This document shows positions 27,772 to 36,285 of a stretch of 41,467 nt of DNA, piece by piece (the stretch's first letter is position 1; the number at the start of each line of letters is the position of its first letter). The notes under the pieces are model-generated. The model saw nothing but the letters and a program-made list of their open reading frames with translations. It was not told the DNA's origin and ran no database searches. The translations under genes and the position numbers were made by a program. Source of the stretch: Akkermansia muciniphila (GTDB taxonomy: Bacteria; Verrucomicrobiota; Verrucomicrobiia; Limisphaerales; SIAT01); NCBI GenBank assembly GCA_945900775.1, contig CAMDJP010000025.1, forward strand, positions 1 to 41,467, written 5' to 3'.

Positions 27772-28482
27772 TCAACCGTAGAAGTGCCCGAGCTCGCGCA
27801 GGGAGACGTAATCGCGCGCGCGGTCGGTGGTGCGGCGGCCGAGGATGATGTGGTCGAGCACTTCAATCTTCAGGAGTTGTCCGGCGCGTATGAGGTCGCG
27901 TGTCACTTTTATGTCCGCCTCGCTCGGCGCGGGATCACCGCTCGGATGGTTATGAGCCAGCACAATCGCGGCGGCGTTCGCGGCGATGGCGGCACGAAAG
28001 ACCTCGCGCGGATGGACGAGCAGCGTATCGAGCGTGCCCTGTGAGATGCGCTCCACGCGGATGAGACGGCGGCGGGTGTTGAGGAGCAGGATCTGGAAGG
28101 TCTCGACCTCATAGGTGCGATTCTCCTCGCGCAGCAAATCGGCGATGCTGGCGGGGTTGTCGAGCGCGGGTGATTCGGAGCGCAGCTCCGCGGCCATTCG
28201 ACGGGCGAGCGTGAAGGCCGCCTTCAACGTCACCGCCTTGTCGCGGCCAATTCCGCGCACGCGGCAAAGTTCCTCGAGCGAAGCTCGCGATAAACCATCG
28301 AGCGTCCCGAACCGCGCAATCAGTTCCCGGCCGACATCCATCGCTGAGGCACCACGCAAGCCGGTACGGAGCAGGATGGCAATCAGCTCGGTCGTGTTCA
28401 GCGCGTCGGCGCCGTGTGCGGCGAGGCGTTCGCGCGGCCGTTCACTGTTGGGAAGATCCTTGATGCGGATGCCGGTGTTCAT
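27772..28482 (-). CDS. radC: RadC-family JAB/MPN domain protein
   Basis: 236 residues from the ATG at 28482 (family-like start MNTGIRIKDLP; a GTG at 28503 is an alternative). The N-terminal UPF0758 part has RPRERLAAHGADALNTTELIA and a helix-hairpin-helix (LCRVRGIGRDKAV, 73-85). The C-terminal JAMM metal site is HNHPSGDPAPSEAD (His177, His179, Asp190). Despite its name, RadC has no established repair role. Same-strand neighbours are hflX (57 bp upstream) and lpxA. Confidence 0.95.
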   Translation of the reverse strand: MNTGIRIKDLPNSERPRERLAAHGADALNTTELIAILLRTGLRGASAMDVGRELIARFGTLDGLSRASLEELCRVRGIGRDKAVTLKAAFTLARRMAAELRSESPALDNPASIADLLREENRTYEVETFQILLLNTRRRLIRVERISQGTLDTLLVHPREVFRAAIAANAAAIVLAHNHPSGDPAPSEADIKVTRDLIRAGQLLKIEVLDHIILGRRTTDRARDYVSLRELGHFYG

Positions 28483-28539
28483 GGGAACCCGACAATGAAG
28501 CACGGGTGCAACGATTGCGCAACCGGCGGCTGGCTACCG

Positions 28540-29826
28540 TCACGCTGGTTCGCCTACGATGAACGGCGCGAACTCGGCGTGGAGATGGGGCGGCAGGCGG
28601 ACCTTGAACCGCGCGGTCTCGCCCTCGTAATTGCGCTCGACCACCTGCCCGACGGAGTGCAGGCGGGCGATGGCAGCCGAGGCGCTGTGCGGGATGGAAA
28701 GATCGAGGAACTCGCGGATAGGCCGCAGGCCGGCACCTAGCTCGCCCATCAATTCCGCAAAGCCCGCGCCGGTGCGGGCGGAGACGGCCACGGCGCGAGG
28801 ATATTGCGCGAGCCATTGGCGGACGAAGTCTTCGCTCTCGAAGCGATCGATTTTGTTGAAGACCATCAAAGTCGGTTTATCGGCGGCACCAATCTCGGCC
28901 AGCACTTTGTTCACGGCCTGAATCTGCTCGTTGGCTTGTGGATGGCTGACATCCACCACGTGCAGGAGCAAATCGGCCTCAACCACTTCCTCGAGTGTGG
29001 CTTTGAAGGCCTCCACAAGGTCGTGCGGCAGCTTGCGGATAAAACCGACAGTGTCGCTAAGCAACACATTCTGGTTGGTGGGAAGGCGCAGGCGGCGCGT
29101 GGTCGGATCGAGCGTGGCAAAGAGCTTGTCTTCGGCCTGTACAGCGGCGCCGGTGAGAGTGTTGAGCAGAGTAGACTTGCCGGCGTTGGTGTAGCCGACG
29201 ATGGAGGCGAGCGGCCACTGATGCCGCTGACGGCCGGCGCGCTGGGTTGTCCGTTGGCGGCGGACAATCTCGAGTTCGTCGCGGATCTTATCGATGCGGG
29301 TCTGCACCTTGCGCCGGTCGGTCTCGAGCTGCGTCTCACCCTCGCCGCCGATGGAGCCGGTCGCGCCGCGCTGGCGCGAAAGGTGGGTCCAGAAGCGCGT
29401 GAGCCGCGGGAGCAGATACTCGAGCTGCGCCAGCTCGACCTGGAGCTTGCCTTCGCGCGTGCGGGCGCGCTGGGCGAAAATCTCTAGAATCAGCGCGGTG
29501 CGGTCAATCACGCGGCAGCCGAAAATCTTGTCGAGGTTACGAGCCTGCGCAGGGGTCAGCTCGTCATCGAAGATGACCGTGTCCACCTCGTTCGCGCGGC
29601 AGAGCTTGGCGAACTCTTCCGCCTTCCCTGCGCCGATGAATGTGGCGGATGTCGGAGACTCGAGCCGCTGCAGACCATCGCCCACCACGACGGCCCCGGC
29701 GGTCGCGGCCAACTCAGCCAACTCATCGAGCGACTCGCGGTTCGCCCAGCTGTTGCCGTTCTTCTGCTCTAACCCGACGAGGAACGCCCGCTCGGTCTTC
29801 TTATCGTTGGCGTAGTATGCTCTCAA
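28540..29826 (-). CDS. hflX: HflX-family GTPase
   Basis: 428 residues beginning at a TTG (29826); only five sense codons separate it from the upstream in-frame stop and no ATG is suitably placed, so TTG is the best start. The N-terminal HflX domain includes TFIGAGKAEEF and DDELTPAQARNLDK. A coiled linker and the glycine-rich GSIGGEGETQLETDRR segment precede the G domain: G1 GYTNAGKST (211-219), G3 DTVGFIRKLP (258-267) and G4 NKID. HflX binds ribosomes and rescues or splits stalled 70S particles under stress. It follows miaA by 18 bp, as miaA and hflX are neighbours in many bacteria. Confidence 0.95.
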   Translation of the reverse strand: MRAYYANDKKTERAFLVGLEQKNGNSWANRESLDELAELAATAGAVVVGDGLQRLESPTSATFIGAGKAEEFAKLCRANEVDTVIFDDELTPAQARNLDKIFGCRVIDRTALILEIFAQRARTREGKLQVELAQLEYLLPRLTRFWTHLSRQRGATGSIGGEGETQLETDRRKVQTRIDKIRDELEIVRRQRTTQRAGRQRHQWPLASIVGYTNAGKSTLLNTLTGAAVQAEDKLFATLDPTTRRLRLPTNQNVLLSDTVGFIRKLPHDLVEAFKATLEEVVEADLLLHVVDVSHPQANEQIQAVNKVLAEIGAADKPTLMVFNKIDRFESEDFVRQWLAQYPRAVAVSARTGAGFAELMGELGAGLRPIREFLDLSIPHSASAAIARLHSVGQVVERNYEGETARFKVRLPPHLHAEFAPFIVGEPA

Positions 29827-29844
29827 TCTTCCATCAAAACGTTA

Positions 29845-30780
29845 TCACGCGCGACCGGCTCTGGACGACTCTTTTAGCGCGACCAGCGCTCGGGCGGCAG
29901 TCCGCTCCGCTGGTTCGGCGGCAGGAATTTCCAGTGAGTGTGCATTCATCTGCTGGCGAAACCAAGTGCGCTGGCGGCGGGCGAATTGCCAGGTCTTGGT
30001 CTTCACCAGCGCGATGGTCTCGGCCAAAGGCCGCTCACCGCGCAGCTGCTCGACGACCTGCCGGTACCCGAGGGCCTGCATCGCGGTGCGGTTCCGGTCG
30101 AGACCGCGGTCGAGAAGCCGACGCGTTTCATCCACCAAGCCGCGCCGAAACATCTCATCCACGCGCGACTCGATGCGGGCGCGGAGATCGACGGGATTGC
30201 GCTGCAAACAAAGAATGGGCACGGCGGGATGAGAGGTCCACGCGGCCCGCTGTTCGGAAAACGGTTTGCCCGTGAGGCGAACAACCTCGAGCGCACGGAT
30301 GACACGGCGCGGGTTCTGTCGGTCAATCTTCGCGAACGTGGCCGGGTCACTCTGTTCCAGCTCGCGCAGAAGTTGATCGAGCGGCACGGCCTCGAGGGCG
30401 AGGCGGAGATTTGAATCAGAAGGCGGAGCTTCACCGAGGCCCTCGAAGTAGGCCCGAAAATAGAGGCCGGTGCCGCCGCAGAAGATTGGCACTGCACCAC
30501 GTGAACGAATCTGCTCCTCAGCAACGCGGGCAAGCTGGACGAAATCGGCGACGCTGAAAGGCTCGCTCAGCTCGGCAACATCGATGAGGTGGTGCGGCGT
30601 GTGGACTCGTTCTTCTGCGGTCGGCTTGGCGGTGCCGAGATCGAGCCCGCGGTAGACCTGCATCGAGTCGACGCTGATTATTTCACCGCCGAGTTCCGAG
30701 GCGATCTGGAAAGAGACAGCGGATTTGCCGACAGCGGTTGGCCCAGCAATGAAAATGGTCGCTTTGTTCTTCGCCGGCAT
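29845..30780 (-). CDS. miaA: tRNA dimethylallyltransferase (EC 2.5.1.75)
   Basis: 311 residues. P-loop GPTAVGKS lies at 13-20, followed by the family signature SVDSMQVYRGLDLGTAKPT and PHHLIDV. FCGGTGLYFRAYFEG and the RRVIRALEV segment complete the core. It adds the dimethylallyl group to A37 of tRNAs reading UNN codons. The ATG lies 7 bp after lspA, and the gene is followed by hflX after 18 bp: the unit lspA-miaA-hflX is compact. Confidence 0.96.
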   Translation of the reverse strand: MPAKNKATIFIAGPTAVGKSAVSFQIASELGGEIISVDSMQVYRGLDLGTAKPTAEERVHTPHHLIDVAELSEPFSVADFVQLARVAEEQIRSRGAVPIFCGGTGLYFRAYFEGLGEAPPSDSNLRLALEAVPLDQLLRELEQSDPATFAKIDRQNPRRVIRALEVVRLTGKPFSEQRAAWTSHPAVPILCLQRNPVDLRARIESRVDEMFRRGLVDETRRLLDRGLDRNRTAMQALGYRQVVEQLRGERPLAETIALVKTKTWQFARRQRTWFRQQMNAHSLEIPAAEPAERTAARALVALKESSRAGRA

Positions 30781-30787
30781 AGGCGAA

Positions 30788-31324
30788 TCACTTCGCCTTC
30801 TCGACGGGCGGCGCAGCGGCCGTGTCAGTGTCTTTCACCGGCTTTCCGTTTTCCTGCCACGACATGAGGAAAAGAAGGCCAACACCGACGCAGATCGCGC
30901 TATCGGCGATGTTGAAGGCGGGAAACCCAATCTCCGTACCACTCTCACGACGACGGACATAGAAACGCAAGAAGTCGATTACGTGATCCACACGCAGACG
31001 GTCGATGAGGTTGCCGATGATGCCTCCGAATAGCAGGCCGACGGCAATCTGGCCTCGTGTGGTTTCGGTGCCGAAGTGGCGGCGATAGAGGAAAAGCGCG
31101 AGGAGCGCGGCACCGGAGATGATGGCGAGTAAAAGATTGTTGCCTTGTAAAAGACTCCAGGCAGCACCGGTGTTTCCCCAGTGGACGAATTTGAAGAAAC
31201 CTTCGAGAAGAACGTACTCCTCATGAAATGGCAGTTTCCAAGAAACAAGAAGCTTCGTCGCCTGATCGGCAGCAAGGATGCCAAGCGCGACCAAAAAAAG
31301 CCTTCGTTCGGCGTGCCAGTTCAT
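30788..31324 (-). CDS. lspA: Lipoprotein signal peptidase II (EC 3.4.23.36)
   Basis: 178 residues with four transmembrane helices (about 8-26, 63-80, 92-108, 138-156). The conserved blocks are AADQATKLLV, NTGAAWSLL, GNLIDRLRVDHVIDF and FPAFNIADSAI; Asp117 and Asp141 are the catalytic pair. It cleaves prolipoproteins such as the TolC-like and SCO-like products predicted in this window. The last 20 residues (PVKDTDTAAAPPVEKAK) are a hydrophilic tail. It follows dnaN by 14 bp. Confidence 0.96.
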   Translation of the reverse strand: MNWHAERRLFLVALGILAADQATKLLVSWKLPFHEEYVLLEGFFKFVHWGNTGAAWSLLQGNNLLLAIISGAALLALFLYRRHFGTETTRGQIAVGLLFGGIIGNLIDRLRVDHVIDFLRFYVRRRESGTEIGFPAFNIADSAICVGVGLLFLMSWQENGKPVKDTDTAAAPPVEKAK

Positions 31325-31338
31325 CCGGTCGGCCGACG

Positions 31339-32448
31339 CTAATTGATGCGCATCGGCATCAGCACGTAGAGGAACGGGCTGTTGGTTTTGAGAACACCAG
31401 GACTCATCTCGTCCCGCAGTTCGATGTAGACCTCGTCAGCGGTCAGCACTTTGAGCGGATCCATCATGTAAGAGGGATTGAAAGCGATGGTCATCTCGGG
31501 GCCCTTGTAATTGATGGCAATACTCTCGCGTCCTTCGCCGACCTCGGGCGTGTTTGCGGCAATGGTGAGGTTATTTTTGGAGAAGGTGAGTTTAACCGAG
31601 TTGGCCTTGTCGCTGGTCATCAGTTCCGCGCGGCGAAGTGCCTGATGAAGCTCTTCGCGTCCGAGCGCGATGCGTTCTTTTGTCTCGGTCGGGATGACTT
31701 GTCGATAATTGGGGTAGTTTCCCTCGACGAGCTTGGAGCAGAGAAGTAGCGGATGTCCCTTCTCGGCGGTGAGGTTGAAGGAGACTTGGTTTTCGTTCAG
31801 GCGAATTTCTACTTCCCCCTTCGCTTGGAGGAGGCGGTTCAATTCGTTCACGGCCTTGGCAGGGATGATGAATTCGGCGGCGTCTTCCTTGCTCTGCGAG
31901 ATGTCCTCCTCAACGAGCGCAAGGCGGCGTCCGTCCGTGGCCACCATCGTGAGCTTCTCCTTCTTGAGGCTGGTGAAGATGCCATTGAGAACGTAGCGCG
32001 ACTCGTCGGTGCAGATAGCGTAGGAGGTTTTTCGAAGCATCTCCTTAAGCTTCTCCTGGGGGAGCGAGAATTTGCGGTTGTCCTTGAAACGCGGCAACGG
32101 CGGAAACTCCTCCGCAGGAAGCCCGTGAATCTTGTAGTACGAGGCGCCGGCTTGCACGGAGCAGATGTTCTTGTCGTCCACCGACAACTCAATCTCCGCG
32201 ACGGGAAGCTCTCGAATGAGGCTGAAGAGACGCTTCACCGGTAGCGTGGTGGCCCCGCCCTTCTCCACCTTCGCGTCCACGGAGCAGACGACGCTCACAT
32301 CAAGATCCGTGGCGGTTAGCTCGAGACGGTTTTCCTCGGCGCGGATGAGCACGTTCGAAAGGATGGGTAAGGTACTTCGAGTACCCACGATGTTCTGGAC
32401 TGCTTGGAGTCCGTTGATGAACTGTTCCTTGGTGATGACGATCTTCAT
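31339..32448 (-). CDS. dnaN: DNA polymerase III beta sliding clamp
   Basis: 369 residues, the family length, with three similar domains (1-120, 130-245, 250-369). Recognisable parts: MKIVITKEQFINGLQAVQNIV, LPILSNVLI, FTSLKKEKLTMVATDGRRLA and the C-terminal FLYVLMPMRIN, ending in the usual MPMR(L/I). It tethers the replicative polymerase to DNA. dnaN is often beside dnaA; here the upstream gene is a cysteine desulfurase, 213 bp away, and dnaA is not in the window. Confidence 0.97.
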   Translation of the reverse strand: MKIVITKEQFINGLQAVQNIVGTRSTLPILSNVLIRAEENRLELTATDLDVSVVCSVDAKVEKGGATTLPVKRLFSLIRELPVAEIELSVDDKNICSVQAGASYYKIHGLPAEEFPPLPRFKDNRKFSLPQEKLKEMLRKTSYAICTDESRYVLNGIFTSLKKEKLTMVATDGRRLALVEEDISQSKEDAAEFIIPAKAVNELNRLLQAKGEVEIRLNENQVSFNLTAEKGHPLLLCSKLVEGNYPNYRQVIPTETKERIALGREELHQALRRAELMTSDKANSVKLTFSKNNLTIAANTPEVGEGRESIAINYKGPEMTIAFNPSYMMDPLKVLTADEVYIELRDEMSPGVLKTNSPFLYVLMPMRIN

Positions 32449-32499
32449 GGGCTTTAAGGAAAGGAAGAATGTTCTCTAGTTATCACTATTAATAAGGGC

Positions 32500-32530
32500 T
32501 TTGGATAAGGCAAACAACTGTGAGTGTCAA
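32500..32530 (-). promoter_or_regulatory. Putative dnaN promoter with overlapping DnaA-box-like site
   Basis: On the minus strand a perfect TTGACA (32525-32530), a 17-bp spacer and TATCCA (32502-32507) precede dnaN, predicting a leader of about 47 nt. TTATCCAAA (32500-32508), 8 of 9 to the DnaA box TTATCCACA, covers the -10. Another weak box-like TTATTCGAA lies at 32623-32631 on the plus strand. The rest of the 213-bp gap holds nothing I recognise. Confidence 0.45.
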
Positions 32531-32661
32531 GGGAACTGAAGGCGAAAAAACGCCAAAAGCAAGGCTCTCGAAAGAACCAAGAACTTTGCGAATAGAGGGA
32601 GGCCTTTGGGAGTAACCCTGAGTTATTCGAAGGACTGACAAACAGTTCACAGACAGGAGGC

Positions 32662-33813
32662 TCATAATTCACCACCTCGAGCACGTTTAATAACAACCGA
32701 AAGCACGGAGCAGACGGACTGTACTTCCTCGACGGTCGACTCTCGGCCGAGAGAGAGCCGCACAAGAGAATTTGCTTCATCCGCCGCACACCCAATAGCT
32801 TTGAGAACATGCGATGGCTCAAGAGATCCCGCCGAACAAGCCGAGCCGCTCGATGCGCAAACGCCTTCCAAATCGAGACCGGCAAGCAACGCGATACTAT
32901 CGCAGCCTTTGACGCTAAAGGAAACCGTGTTCGACAGGCATTCATTCCGCGGCGAGCGGATCGTTACTCCCGGAACCGCACCAACCGCCGTGCGCAGACG
33001 CTCGCGAAGTGGAGCGAGAGTCTCTTGGTTAAAGACCGGCGTACGCAAGAAAAGTTCGATGGCGGACGTCATTCCCGCGACGACGGGCAAATTCTCCGTT
33101 CCGGCGCGCAACTCATTTTCATGACCGCCGCCGAACAGAATAGGGTCGGGTAGCAGAGGCGAACGGATAAATAACGCGCCTGCACCTTTCGGGCCGTGGA
33201 ATTTGTGTGCGCAAACCGAGACGAGGTCTGCGTTGAACTGATGGATATCCACAAATGGTTCTTTGCCGAGCCATTGAGCGGCGTCGGTATGGAAAACGAC
33301 CCCCCTCTCACGACATATGGCACCCAGTTCAGCGACCGGTTGCACCGTGCCGATTTCATTGTTTGCTGCCATCACCGAAACCAGCACAGTGTCTGGTCGA
33401 AGCGCCTTCCGAAGGGCGTCTGGCGATACGCGCCCCGCTCCATCCACCGGCAGGACGGTCAGCTCAAAACCCTCCTTTTTGGAGAGATATTCACAGGGGT
33501 GAATCACAGCGTGATGTTCCACCGCCGAGGTGATGATATGGCGCCCTTTATCCCGAAAGCGCCGGGCCACCCCGAGCACAGCCAAGTTGTTACTTTCCGT
33601 GCCGCCGGAGGTAAAAATAACCTCGCTCGGTTTGCAGGCAAAAACCCGAGCGACGCGGTCGCGTGCATCATCGAGAAACGCCCGTGCACGGCGGCCAACG
33701 TGATGGATGCTCGAAGGGTTGCCGAATTCGCCCTCCAAAAACGGCAGCATGGCGGTACGCACGGCCGCGTCGAGCGGCGTGGTGGCGTTGTAATCGAAAT
33801 AAACCGTGCGCAC
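32662..33813 (-). CDS. Cysteine desulfurase, NifS/IscS-like (EC 2.8.1.7)
   Basis: 383 residues from a GTG at 33813 with a perfect AGGAGG 5 nt upstream (33819-33824). The N-terminus MRTVYFDYNATTPLD is typical. The PLP lysine is Lys204 (CAHKFHGPKGAG) and the persulfide Cys326 sits in the loop ASSGSACSAGS. It supplies sulfur for Fe-S clusters or tRNA thiolation. The Cys-loop and overall length resemble NifS/IscS rather than SufS. No iscU, sufB or mnmA gene is adjacent, so the pathway is not fixed. It is divergent from uppP with only 29 bp between start codons. Confidence 0.95.
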   Translation of the reverse strand: MRTVYFDYNATTPLDAAVRTAMLPFLEGEFGNPSSIHHVGRRARAFLDDARDRVARVFACKPSEVIFTSGGTESNNLAVLGVARRFRDKGRHIITSAVEHHAVIHPCEYLSKKEGFELTVLPVDGAGRVSPDALRKALRPDTVLVSVMAANNEIGTVQPVAELGAICRERGVVFHTDAAQWLGKEPFVDIHQFNADLVSVCAHKFHGPKGAGALFIRSPLLPDPILFGGGHENELRAGTENLPVVAGMTSAIELFLRTPVFNQETLAPLRERLRTAVGAVPGVTIRSPRNECLSNTVSFSVKGCDSIALLAGLDLEGVCASSGSACSAGSLEPSHVLKAIGCAADEANSLVRLSLGRESTVEEVQSVCSVLSVVIKRARGGEL

Positions 33814-33842
33814 ACCACCCTCCTATCTCATACTCGCCGCCG

Positions 33843-34640
33843 ATGCCAGAATGGGTTGTTGCCATCTTGTTGGGCGTAATAGAGGGCGTCACCGAATTCC
33901 TGCCTGTCAGCTCCACCGGCCACCTACTCATCGCCCAACGCTGGCTGGGTCACAAAAGCGACCTCTTCAACGTCGTCATCCAAAGCGGTGCCGTGCTTGC
34001 CGTCCTCGTGGTTTTTTCCAATCGGCTTCGCCAACTGGCCGAAACATGGCGCACACCATCTACGCGAGGCTATGTCGGAAAGCTGGTTTTTGCTTTTATT
34101 ATAACCGGTTTTGGCGGGTTAATCCTCGAAAAAGCAGGGCTGAAGCTGCCCGACAAAGTCGCCCCTGTCGCATGGGCCACGCTCATCGGCGGCGTGCTCT
34201 TCCTGCTTATTGAAAAGCGAAAGAACGCCAGCGGATCCTCGGATGCCACGGCGTCAGAAGTGACTTGGCTCATCGCCATCGCCATCGCGCTCGCTCAATT
34301 GGTGGCCGCCGCCTTTCCGGGCGCGTCACGATCCGGCGCGACTATTTTGGTCGCCCTTCTGCTCGGGCTCAGCCGGCCGCTGGCCGTCGAGTTTTCTTTC
34401 CTGCTCGGTGTTCCCACCTTGCTAGCAGCCGGCGCTTGGAAAACGTACAAGGCGCTCCGGCACGATGCGCCGCCGGCTACAGAGGAATGGGTTTTGATTC
34501 TGCTCGGCACAGTGATGTCCGCGCTCACGGCCTTTGTGGTGGTGAAGTGGCTGCTGCGGTTTGTGCAGACTCACACATTTGTCGCGTTCGGCTGGTACCG
34601 CATCGCGCTCGGAGTTTTGCTCCTGCTTTTCGTCTCTTGA
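33843..34640 (+). CDS. uppP: Undecaprenyl-diphosphate phosphatase, UppP/BacA (EC 3.6.1.27)
   Basis: 265 residues from the ATG at 33843; upstream in-frame starts lie within the divergent desulfurase gene and are not family-like. A multi-span membrane protein. The two signature blocks are GVIEGVTEFLPVSSTGHLL (11-29) and AAFPGASRSGATI (about 155-167). It recycles the lipid carrier for peptidoglycan and O-antigen and gives bacitracin tolerance. CATACT ends 8 nt before the ATG and there is no Shine-Dalgarno for this gene, so a leaderless mRNA is possible. Confidence 0.95.
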   Translation: MPEWVVAILLGVIEGVTEFLPVSSTGHLLIAQRWLGHKSDLFNVVIQSGAVLAVLVVFSNRLRQLAETWRTPSTRGYVGKLVFAFIITGFGGLILEKAGLKLPDKVAPVAWATLIGGVLFLLIEKRKNASGSSDATASEVTWLIAIAIALAQLVAAAFPGASRSGATILVALLLGLSRPLAVEFSFLLGVPTLLAAGAWKTYKALRHDAPPATEEWVLILLGTVMSALTAFVVVKWLLRFVQTHTFVAFGWYRIALGVLLLLFVS

Positions 34641-34704
34641 AAAGGCGGCGTAAAATGGCCCAACACCGTTTCAGTGCGCAGCGGCAAGCGGGAAAACAGA
34701 CCAC

Positions 34705-34724
34705 TTATCCCCGAGTTATTCACA
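34705..34724 (+). promoter_or_regulatory. DnaA box pair
   Basis: TTATTCACA (34716-34724) is a perfect match to TTATNCACA. TTATCCCCG (34705-34713), 7 of 9, begins exactly 11 bp before it in the same orientation, as in helically phased DnaA arrays. It lies in the 145-bp gap between uppP and the metallophosphoesterase gene. No AT-rich unwinding element is visible there. Confidence 0.5.
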
Positions 34725-34750
34725 ACGGGCGGCGCCTTGCGTTTCCGCGC

Positions 34751-34778
34751 TTGAGTCATCGCCGCCGACCGCTAGTCT
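34751..34778 (+). promoter_or_regulatory. Putative promoter of the metallophosphoesterase gene
   Basis: TTGAGT (34751-34756), a 16-bp spacer and TAGTCT (34773-34778), which ends 7 nt before the ATG at 34786. It predicts a leaderless transcript and lies 27 bp downstream of the DnaA box pair. Confidence 0.35.
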
Positions 34779-34785
34779 GCCGCCG

Positions 34786-36285
34786 ATGAATCGCCGCTTT
34801 TCTCTCTGGTTCGCACCGCTCGCCTTCTGTGTGGCGCTCTCAGCCCAGACCATTTTGGTGAAGCCGTATGTGCAATCGGGCCACCAACCAATATCCGGCG
34901 CGGCCGACAGCAAAGTGATCACTTGGCTCACCGATACTCAGCCGGGTCGGTTCGAGGTGGACTTCGGCGCCACGACCAATTTCGGCCGACTCACTCAGCC
35001 CATCGTCACGGCGCTCAATTTTGGCAAGGAAGGCAGCTATCTGAAATACACCGCTTACATCGGCCGATTGCCGCTGGACGGCCAGTTCCATTATCGCGTG
35101 CGTTTGGAGAACGAAGTCCTTCGCGCTGGCACCGTGGTCACGCGCAAGTCGGCGACCAACGCGGTAGAGTTCGTGGTGGTGGGCGACACGGGCGACGGCA
35201 AGGCCGACGAGCGGAAAATCGCTTTCCAGATCGGTCGTGCTGCGCCGGAGTTCGCCGTGATCGTCGGCGATATCGTTTATCCACGAGGCACGGTGAAGGA
35301 GTATCTCAAGAATTTCTGGGGCCCGTATAACAACACCATCGAAGCGAGTCCGGAAACGGGTGCGCCGGTGATGGGGACAGTGCCGTTCTACGGCGTGCTC
35401 GGTAACCACGACGTGGGCGCGTCCAATCTCGCCACCGTGCCGGATGGTTTGGGCGCGTTTTATTTCTTTCACCCGCCGCGCAATGGCCCGCCGCCGCTCC
35501 GCTCGCATCTACGCGTGCGTGGAACCGATCTGCAACTCGCCGAGTTCAAACGCGCCGCCGCGGATGCCTCTCCGCATCTCGGCTTCTACTCCTTCGATAA
35601 CGGCTCGGTGCACGGTCTCTGCCTCGATGCTAACCGCTACGTCGACTTCACCGAGCCGGCGCTCCTCGAATGGATCCGCGCCGACCTCACGCGCAGCCGC
35701 GCGCTGTGGAAGCTCGTCTTCTTCCATCACCCCGGTTTCCAAGCCACGCTCGCCCATTATCGCGAGCAGCAGACGCGGGTGCTTGCGCCGCTCTTCGAAG
35801 AGTGCGGTGTGGACATCGCCTTCGCCGGACACGTGCACAATTATCAGCGAAGCCAGCCGCTCAAGTTCAAGCCCGCGCAAGCGAAGCCCGACCGCGCAGG
35901 CGAAGTGAACGGCGTGTTCACGATCGATTCGCGCTTCGACGGCGCGACGAACACCGTGCCGCAGGGCGTGATCTACGTGGTGACCGGCGGCGGCGGCGCG
36001 GGCCTCTACAAGCCGAGCGTCGAGGAGCTGGACCCACGGTTTCAGCCGAGCGCCGAGAACTGGACCCCCTTCACCGCGAAGTACATCGCCGACCGCCACT
36101 CATTCAGCGTCGTGAAGGCCGATCCGCAAAAGCTCGTCCTGCGCCAACTCGACGAAGACGGATTCGAAGTGGACCGCATCACGATTACTAAACCGGCGCC
36201 CATCACGCCGTCGTTAAAACCTGCGACCACGAAGGCGCTACCTGCGGTTCAGGGCTTGCCCAGCGGCGCGAGATCGACCAACTGA
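34786..36285 (+). CDS. Secreted metallophosphoesterase, purple-acid-phosphatase-like
   Basis: 499 residues. A signal peptide (1-20, cleavage near ALSA-QT) is followed by a fibronectin-like/PAP N-terminal domain (about 25-125) and a calcineurin-like catalytic domain: GDTGDGK (133-139), VGDIVYPRG (160-168), GNHDVG (206-211), FFHHPGF and FAGHVHNYQRS. These supply the metal ligands Asp, Asn and His of the fold. The C-terminus is Pro/Thr/Lys-rich. It probably hydrolyses phosphomonoesters or diesters outside the inner membrane. The last 37 bp overlap the 3' end of the convergent sulfatase gene. Confidence 0.9.
   Translation: MNRRFSLWFAPLAFCVALSAQTILVKPYVQSGHQPISGAADSKVITWLTDTQPGRFEVDFGATTNFGRLTQPIVTALNFGKEGSYLKYTAYIGRLPLDGQFHYRVRLENEVLRAGTVVTRKSATNAVEFVVVGDTGDGKADERKIAFQIGRAAPEFAVIVGDIVYPRGTVKEYLKNFWGPYNNTIEASPETGAPVMGTVPFYGVLGNHDVGASNLATVPDGLGAFYFFHPPRNGPPPLRSHLRVRGTDLQLAEFKRAAADASPHLGFYSFDNGSVHGLCLDANRYVDFTEPALLEWIRADLTRSRALWKLVFFHHPGFQATLAHYREQQTRVLAPLFEECGVDIAFAGHVHNYQRSQPLKFKPAQAKPDRAGEVNGVFTIDSRFDGATNTVPQGVIYVVTGGGGAGLYKPSVEELDPRFQPSAENWTPFTAKYIADRHSFSVVKADPQKLVLRQLDEDGFEVDRITITKPAPITPSLKPATTKALPAVQGLPSGARSTN

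Noticed and set aside
30493-30508. TGCACCACGTGAACGA resembles parS
   Set aside because: It mismatches the palindrome at several positions in both arms and lies in miaA; the core CACGTG alone is common in GC-rich DNA.
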